Assembly: GCA_951230915.1 (NCBI GenBank)
Contig: OX579641.1
Location: forward strand, 18,764,254 to 18,828,253
Source: Antitrichia curtipendula
Taxonomy: Eukaryota; Streptophyta; Bryopsida; Hypnales; Leucodontaceae
Reading direction: 5' to 3'
DNA length: 64,000 nt
This document shows, piece by piece, positions 59,590 through 64,000 of the stretch. Numbering within the stretch: position 1 is the first letter of the stretch; every line of letters starts with the position of its first letter. Made by a program: the position numbers and the translations under genes. A model generated the notes under the pieces. It worked only from the letters and a program-made list of their open reading frames with translations, was not told where the DNA came from and did no database searches.

Positions 59590-60380
59590 AATCTAATCAT
59601 AGGATCTTATAATATACTTGTTTGAAATAAAGTGGTAAAAATTTAATGAGATTTGATTGCATAGATTGAGAGATGTTACCATTCAAAGTTGGAAAAAAAA
59701 ATTTGAACAATAATTTCAAATGACTTTAACTACCATTTGTGGAAAAAAATTGCACGATGGACTTTGAATTTAAAACAATTGTATTGGAAAATTGAGTTAA
59801 AACTTGAAAGTCTAAGGATTTATTTATTTTTAAAACACTAAATTTTCATTCTTAAAAAAATTCTTAAGTAGAGGTAGGTCCAAGATTGAAAGAAAAACTA
59901 AATCTTAATAGCTCTAAGATGGGATTTAAATACAATAATCTCAATGGTGAGCTTGTTGTAGACAACAAACTAAACCTTGCCACATATGTATATTTTTTTA
60001 AATTGTAAAAATTGCATTAAAAAATGAATCCTGTACATTATTTTTTCAAGAAGATGCTCAAATTGCCCAAAAAACAAGATTATTCATAACTTTCACATCA
60101 CTAATCCAAATGAAATGAATCACAACTTTAGATGTAGAAAAAAAATATGATCTATAAGAAAAATAATTTAATTTAATTTCAAGTTTTTGTAAACTTCTTT
60201 TTCTCCCCACTCAATGAAAACTTGGATTTTTTTTTGTGTAACTTTTACTAACAGGCACCAATTGAAATAAAAATTATATTCCCTTGAAGCTAATAATTTT
60301 TTCTATTTTATGAGAAAGTTTCAAAAATGTTTCAATAAAAATTGAGGTCATAAGAACTTGCCCAACATCCATTTCAATTA
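59590..60380. mobile_element. Eroded TTAA-family transposon interior, copy 8
   Basis: Blocks ATAGGATCTTATAATATACT, GATTGAGAGATGTTACCATT, CAAAGTTGG, ACAAGATTATTCATAACTTT and GGCACCAATTGAAATAAAAA follow the order of copies 23026-23950 and 6033-6611. Neither terminus nor TTAA flanks can be identified, so this is an old copy. Confidence 0.65.
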
Positions 60381-61584
60381 AATCCAATTAATTCCACTAA
60401 CAATATTCAACTTTGCTGATTGTTTATAAGAGCAGAATTAAAGAGGTACAATATATCACCTTCGTCAATGGCTAAAAAAATGATCAAACAAGTTTCCAAA
60501 GTAGGGATAGTACCTGATTTCTCTACAGTAGGATCTCAAACTTTACCCTAAATTAAAATTTATACAAAGTTGGAAAGAGAGTAGAAACTTGAGAGCTATA
60601 ATAATTGGAAAATTAAATATTGTCACAATATACACATGAAAATGGGTTGGTATTTGCTTAAGCAATAAGGTGATTACACCTAATTCAAGATTCTTTTTGA
60701 AATCAACCTCTATACATTCCTGCCTAACATGTACAACCTCTTTTTATGAGAGCCTAGGGTTGATTTTAAGTATACCTATTCTCAACAATTTGAAAATTCA
60801 TAGTTGATTCATACGTTGTCTAAAAAATGTATAAAAACAAATTATAGAATATCCTTTCAACTTTCAAAAAGATCCAACAAAAAATTAGGCAATCTAATTA
60901 TAGAAACAATGCTTAATTGCTTATTTGGACACATTAAGGATGCATTACCTTATTATGTGTTCATTTCTAGTGCCAAGTTATGTAATTGTTAAAATATTAC
61001 CTCATTATAAAAAGGTCACTCACTCACTCAACAAAACCATCTACTTTCAATGCTATGCATTGTAAGATGCATATTGTAATACTTGGTACTATATAATCAC
61101 AATTACACTTGTTTAGCACAATTGGTTGCCCATTGCTTGATGCCATGGGACGCATTCACGTTTGGGAGTTCCATGGTGCGAGGTCACCGGGCCTATTCCA
61201 ATGAGCTCACACCATGGAACACCCTCAAATAGATGCATCCCACTATACTTTACTCCTTGTAAAAGAAAAATCTTTGAATGACCAAAAGAAAGCAACAAAT
61301 GTCACACAGATACCTAATGGTGTAGTCCACCATAAGATGCCAAATATTGTTACAAAATGGATTCCCTGAACCCAACGACTCATAACATTGTATAACCAAG
61401 CCACGGTCCTCCCCATGCTGGGAAGGTATTATGCTTTGCTAAAGGGACGTATCAGTCAGTTCCAAGATTGGGGTTGGCTAAGGAGCCATCAATAAGACAA
61501 TTTTGTCCACTGTAGGGGTTCCCTTTTCAAGGATGCAGAAGGGACCCTGCCTTGCCTCATTGTTTTTTAAACAATGGTTATGGA
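60381..61584. other. Intergenic DNA and probable 3' UTR of AUG5
   Basis: The part nearest the AUG5 stop (about 61100-61584) has gene-like composition and is the likely 3' untranslated region. Its poly(A) site is not resolved. 60381-61080 is AT-rich with no feature. Confidence 0.4.
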
Positions 61585-63612
61585 TTACAAAAGCTGCTGC
61601 TCGTAAAAGGCTGTCTGAAGCTGTTTCACATGCGCAAGCCAGGCAGCCACATTCAAGCCATCCACTGAAATCCAATCCACAGCAGTAGCTGCCGGCTGCT
61701 CCCACCATTCATCGACCTGCCACATCAAATTTAAAAAAATTAAATCAAACACAGAAGTCAACAAGAACAGCAACTAACAGCAACTAAGATAGATCAAGCA
61801 ATAACTATGCTGTAAAAACTATTGTAAAGTAAGAAATTAAATAAAACGTTTTTTTAATGAAAAGATATAGCAAGCCTAAAATAATTTGCTTTTGGAAGCA
61901 ACACTAAATAGAATGAAGAGTGTAGCTCAATATGTAAATGAGTTTTAAGGCCACGTTTTTTTATGTAAGGTTCAAACCACTTCAATATCTCGCCTATCTT
62001 TTGTTTCTACTAGTCTCAACCACTCTCAACAAAAACCAAGCCACAATTTGTAGTAATAGTTATATGCAAAACCTTCCGTGGTCTTATGTCAAAGTATGCA
62101 CTTTTCCAAGAGTGTCAACCAATGTGAATGTCCCATAAATCAAGCAATAAGGTAGAGGAAACTCTTTCCACCACTATTTAAGCATTTGAACCAATATATA
62201 CAAGTATGATTATTGGGAGATCACTATATAGTGGAGTGGAGAGATCACTTTGACTTTGGTACAAAAAAGTTATCAAGAAGACGTCACAACTGGTTGTTGA
62301 CTTTTCAAGACTACCATACTCTATGCCATTGGCAACTTGTTACCATAGCCATCACAAGTTGCAACTCATAACCTTCTCTCCTTTCAATTTTCATCTTACG
62401 CCTTTGGATCATAAAGATCAAAGGTTGTAATTTAAAAGCGTACCTAATACATATTCGATTTCAAAGTGAGGTTGCAGACCACCCGGTTTTCCATTCAAAT
62501 ATCAGTAGCCGGACATTGAGCCAAGCGGTCAGTAGAAGAGACAATTTCCACCCGGTTTTTAACAGTATCCTCGGTCTACTTTTATCCCGTCGAAGCACAC
62601 CAAACAGACAGTCCAGAGGTCTACTTACAAGGTCTCGAACCCGCTTGCAATCTTCCAAGCACTGTTGGGCGTCTTGTACTGCCAGTTTGAGCTCTGGGAG
62701 CCATTCCTCCAGCGCTACCTTCTCTTGCTTGACTGCTGTCTCTGTGCATTGAGTAGCCGTCCTGCACACAACACACACAGATCTCAGTCTTCAGTTTACA
62801 CACAACATTGCCATGATCGAGATCATGGTTGGTGATTTCAGTGGTTGGTTTGCACGGGAGGCAATATGTGTCGGAATTGAATCACTTTACAATTGATTTA
62901 ATTCACCTACAAGTCTATGGACTTTGAGGTAGCTAGAGCACCATTGGACTTTGGTAGCCAAAGTACCATGGAGTACTATAGCATCTCTCTCAATGTCTCT
63001 CTTCTGTGGTTGGGTGGCAAGTTACACATCTTTTCTGTCTTCTTATAATCTATAATACTAATAGTGTGCCTTGTGCTGTTGCCACAGCCAAAAGAAGAAG
63101 TAAATTTAATTCTTTAATTTTCTCAGTCATCAAAACTTTGAAATTCAATATCTTTTCTGTAGTAGATCCAAACTCCACAACACAAAGCCTGTGCACCCTT
63201 CCACGCAACCGGGGGACGCACAGTTCCGGAGATCTCACCATAACAAACAAAACAAAACAAACAAACTTAAGATATGGATGGATGTCCATTTGATGGCACT
63301 AGGCACCTGGTTTACTGCGCTTTGTGGAACAGATGGGGTGAAAATTTGCAACCAAACAGGGACGGTACACACCGGCATGATAAACAGTGTGACAGCATGC
63401 TCCCTGTGCTTTTTACCTTTCATACTCCGGTCTTGATGCATTGGCTGCAGCAATCAATCCACGGCTATTGCCCATCAAGTCGCGAAGAGTTTGCACCCTG
63501 TTCAAAGTTTTCGCAAGGTCTTCGAGAACTGTTCCAGGTGAACCTCCAGGCCGCAAGAAGAACCGCATGGAGTCCAAAATCAACACTAAGCCAGGGTCCG
63601 CAGCCTCTGTTC
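61585..63612 (-). CDS. AUG5: AUGMIN subunit 5 (HAUS5-like), last three exons; 5' part beyond the window
   Basis: Exons on the - strand are 63612-63417, 62761-62629 and 61716-61585 (stop TAA 61587-61585). Introns of 655 and 912 bp are GT-AG with good sites (GAAAG|GTAAAA, ACCTT|GTAAGT, TGTGTGCAG, GATGTGGCAG); phases 2 and 0 join without a stop. The first exon begins after TGATGCAG in phase 1, so more coding exons lie upstream. The about 152 visible residues include [57 protein letters not shown] and [16 protein letters not shown]. These match the C-terminus of plant AUG5 as I know it ([23 protein letters not shown], ending in Leu-rich residues). AUG5 belongs to the augmin complex, which recruits gamma-tubulin to existing microtubules for branching nucleation in spindle and phragmoplast. 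Helical, coiled-coil-prone sequence fits. No disabling change is seen in these exons. Confidence 0.88.
61918..61985 (+). mobile_element. tRNA-derived SINE-like sequence in an AUG5 intron
   Basis: An A-box-like TAGCTCAATATG (61923-61934; consensus TRGCNNARYNGG) and a B-box-like GGTTCAAACCA (61969-61979; consensus GGTTCRANYCC) are spaced 46 bp start to start. That spacing is normal for a tRNA-type RNA polymerase III promoter. The cloverleaf stems do not close convincingly, so a SINE head or tRNA relic is more likely than a tRNA gene. Confidence 0.35.
62291..62447 (+). mobile_element. Helitron-like family, shortened copy M2, in an AUG5 intron
   Basis: TGGTTGTTGACTTTTCAAGA, CATCACAAGTTGCAACTCAT, AACCTTCT and TTGGATCATAAAGATCAAAG, then GGTTGTAAT, match M1 and M3. 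The terminal hairpin is missing, but the copy ends in CTAATACATA. Confidence 0.55.
63121..63277 (+). repeat. Dispersed repeat R with A/C-rich tail, copy 2, in an AUG5 intron
   Basis: Same order as 44341-44530: AAAACTTTGAAATTCAATAT, CTTTTCTGT, then CCGGAGATCTCACCATAACA followed by AACAAAACAAAACAAAC. Confidence 0.6.
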
Positions 63613-63724
63613 CTGCATCATTGAATTGTTACCAACAGGAAAAAGAAAGTGAGAATCGAAGTACAGACAGGTATTTAAGGGGATAAAAAATGGGATCAAG
63701 GCACTAAAATTTCTGCTCCATAAC

Positions 63725-63934
63725 CGGTTGTTGACTTTTTCAATGCTAACGTGACACCGTCCCATTGGCAACCCATCACCATTGCCATTACAAATTGCAA
63801 CTCATAACCTTCTTTCCTTTCAACTTGCTTCCTACATCCTTGGATCATGAAGATTAAAGGTTGTGATTGAAAAATGTATAACCGGTTATGTTCAATAACC
63901 TATTCGCTACTAGCACAGCTCATTGGTTATCTAA
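63725..63934 (+). mobile_element. Helitron-like family, copy M3
   Basis: It is co-linear with M1 over about 210 bp. It ends GGTTATCTAA followed by TACATAA, with an eroded hairpin (GCTACTAGCACAGC) 10-12 nt upstream. It lies upstream of the first visible AUG5 exon, probably within another intron. Confidence 0.55.
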
Positions 63935-64000
63935 TACATAAGTGGTAGGAGATTCAATACCTATTTTAGTGCCCCAAAGATCCAAATGGCCCAAAGTGGA

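Overview
The window is nuclear DNA of a land plant. It has AT-rich intergenic DNA, GT-AG introns, Stowaway-type mariner MITEs, a LINE whose ORF1 and ORF2 have the plant layout (DUF4283-like region, CCHC knuckle, AP-type endonuclease, reverse transcriptase, zf-RVT), and an exon set matching the plant AUGMIN subunit 5 C-terminus. The larger protein gene resembles nothing I recognise from flowering plants. A non-flowering land plant (bryophyte, lycophyte or fern) is my guess, not a demonstrated assignment. There is no sign of bacterial genes, CRISPR arrays or organellar genes.

Layout. 0-27 kb is gene-poor: dispersed non-coding transposons, short retroelement 3' tails, microsatellites and AT-rich DNA. 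27-32 kb holds one split gene on the + strand: a non-coding first exon, a 1.55 kb leader intron and four coding exons giving a 473-residue Gln-rich protein of unknown function. 32-46 kb is again MITEs and AT-rich DNA. 46.6-58.0 kb holds two related, decayed LINEs on the - strand in head-to-tail order. The upstream, near-full-length one (A) is interrupted by an unusual element of about 20-bp GGACGG/CCGTCC palindromic units and poly(A) blocks. 58-61 kb is AT-rich with one eroded transposon. At the right edge, on the - strand, the last three exons of AUG5 (HAUS5-like augmin subunit) can be spliced in phase. Its introns carry a SINE-like sequence, two Helitron-like fragments and another dispersed repeat.

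Non-coding transposon families recognised by comparing copies inside the window: (1) a TTAA-targeted family with TIR CCCCTAAAGGACCA (at least five copies with two ends, in two size classes of about 580 and 930 bp), which has piggyBac-like hallmarks; (2) a MULE-like MITE with TIR starting CGGGGTGAACTGACCCCC and 10-11 bp target duplications; (3) Stowaway MITEs (CTCCCTCYGT, TA duplication); (4) a Helitron-like family ending in a hairpin plus CTAA; (5) a family with TTATGGTAGAACCACC ends; (6) a family with AAAGCGACC/GGTCGCTTT ends. One family-1 element sits inside a family-2 element, and an intact family-2 copy supplies the empty site. The two real genes appear functionally unrelated; most of the rest is transposon-derived or unassigned.
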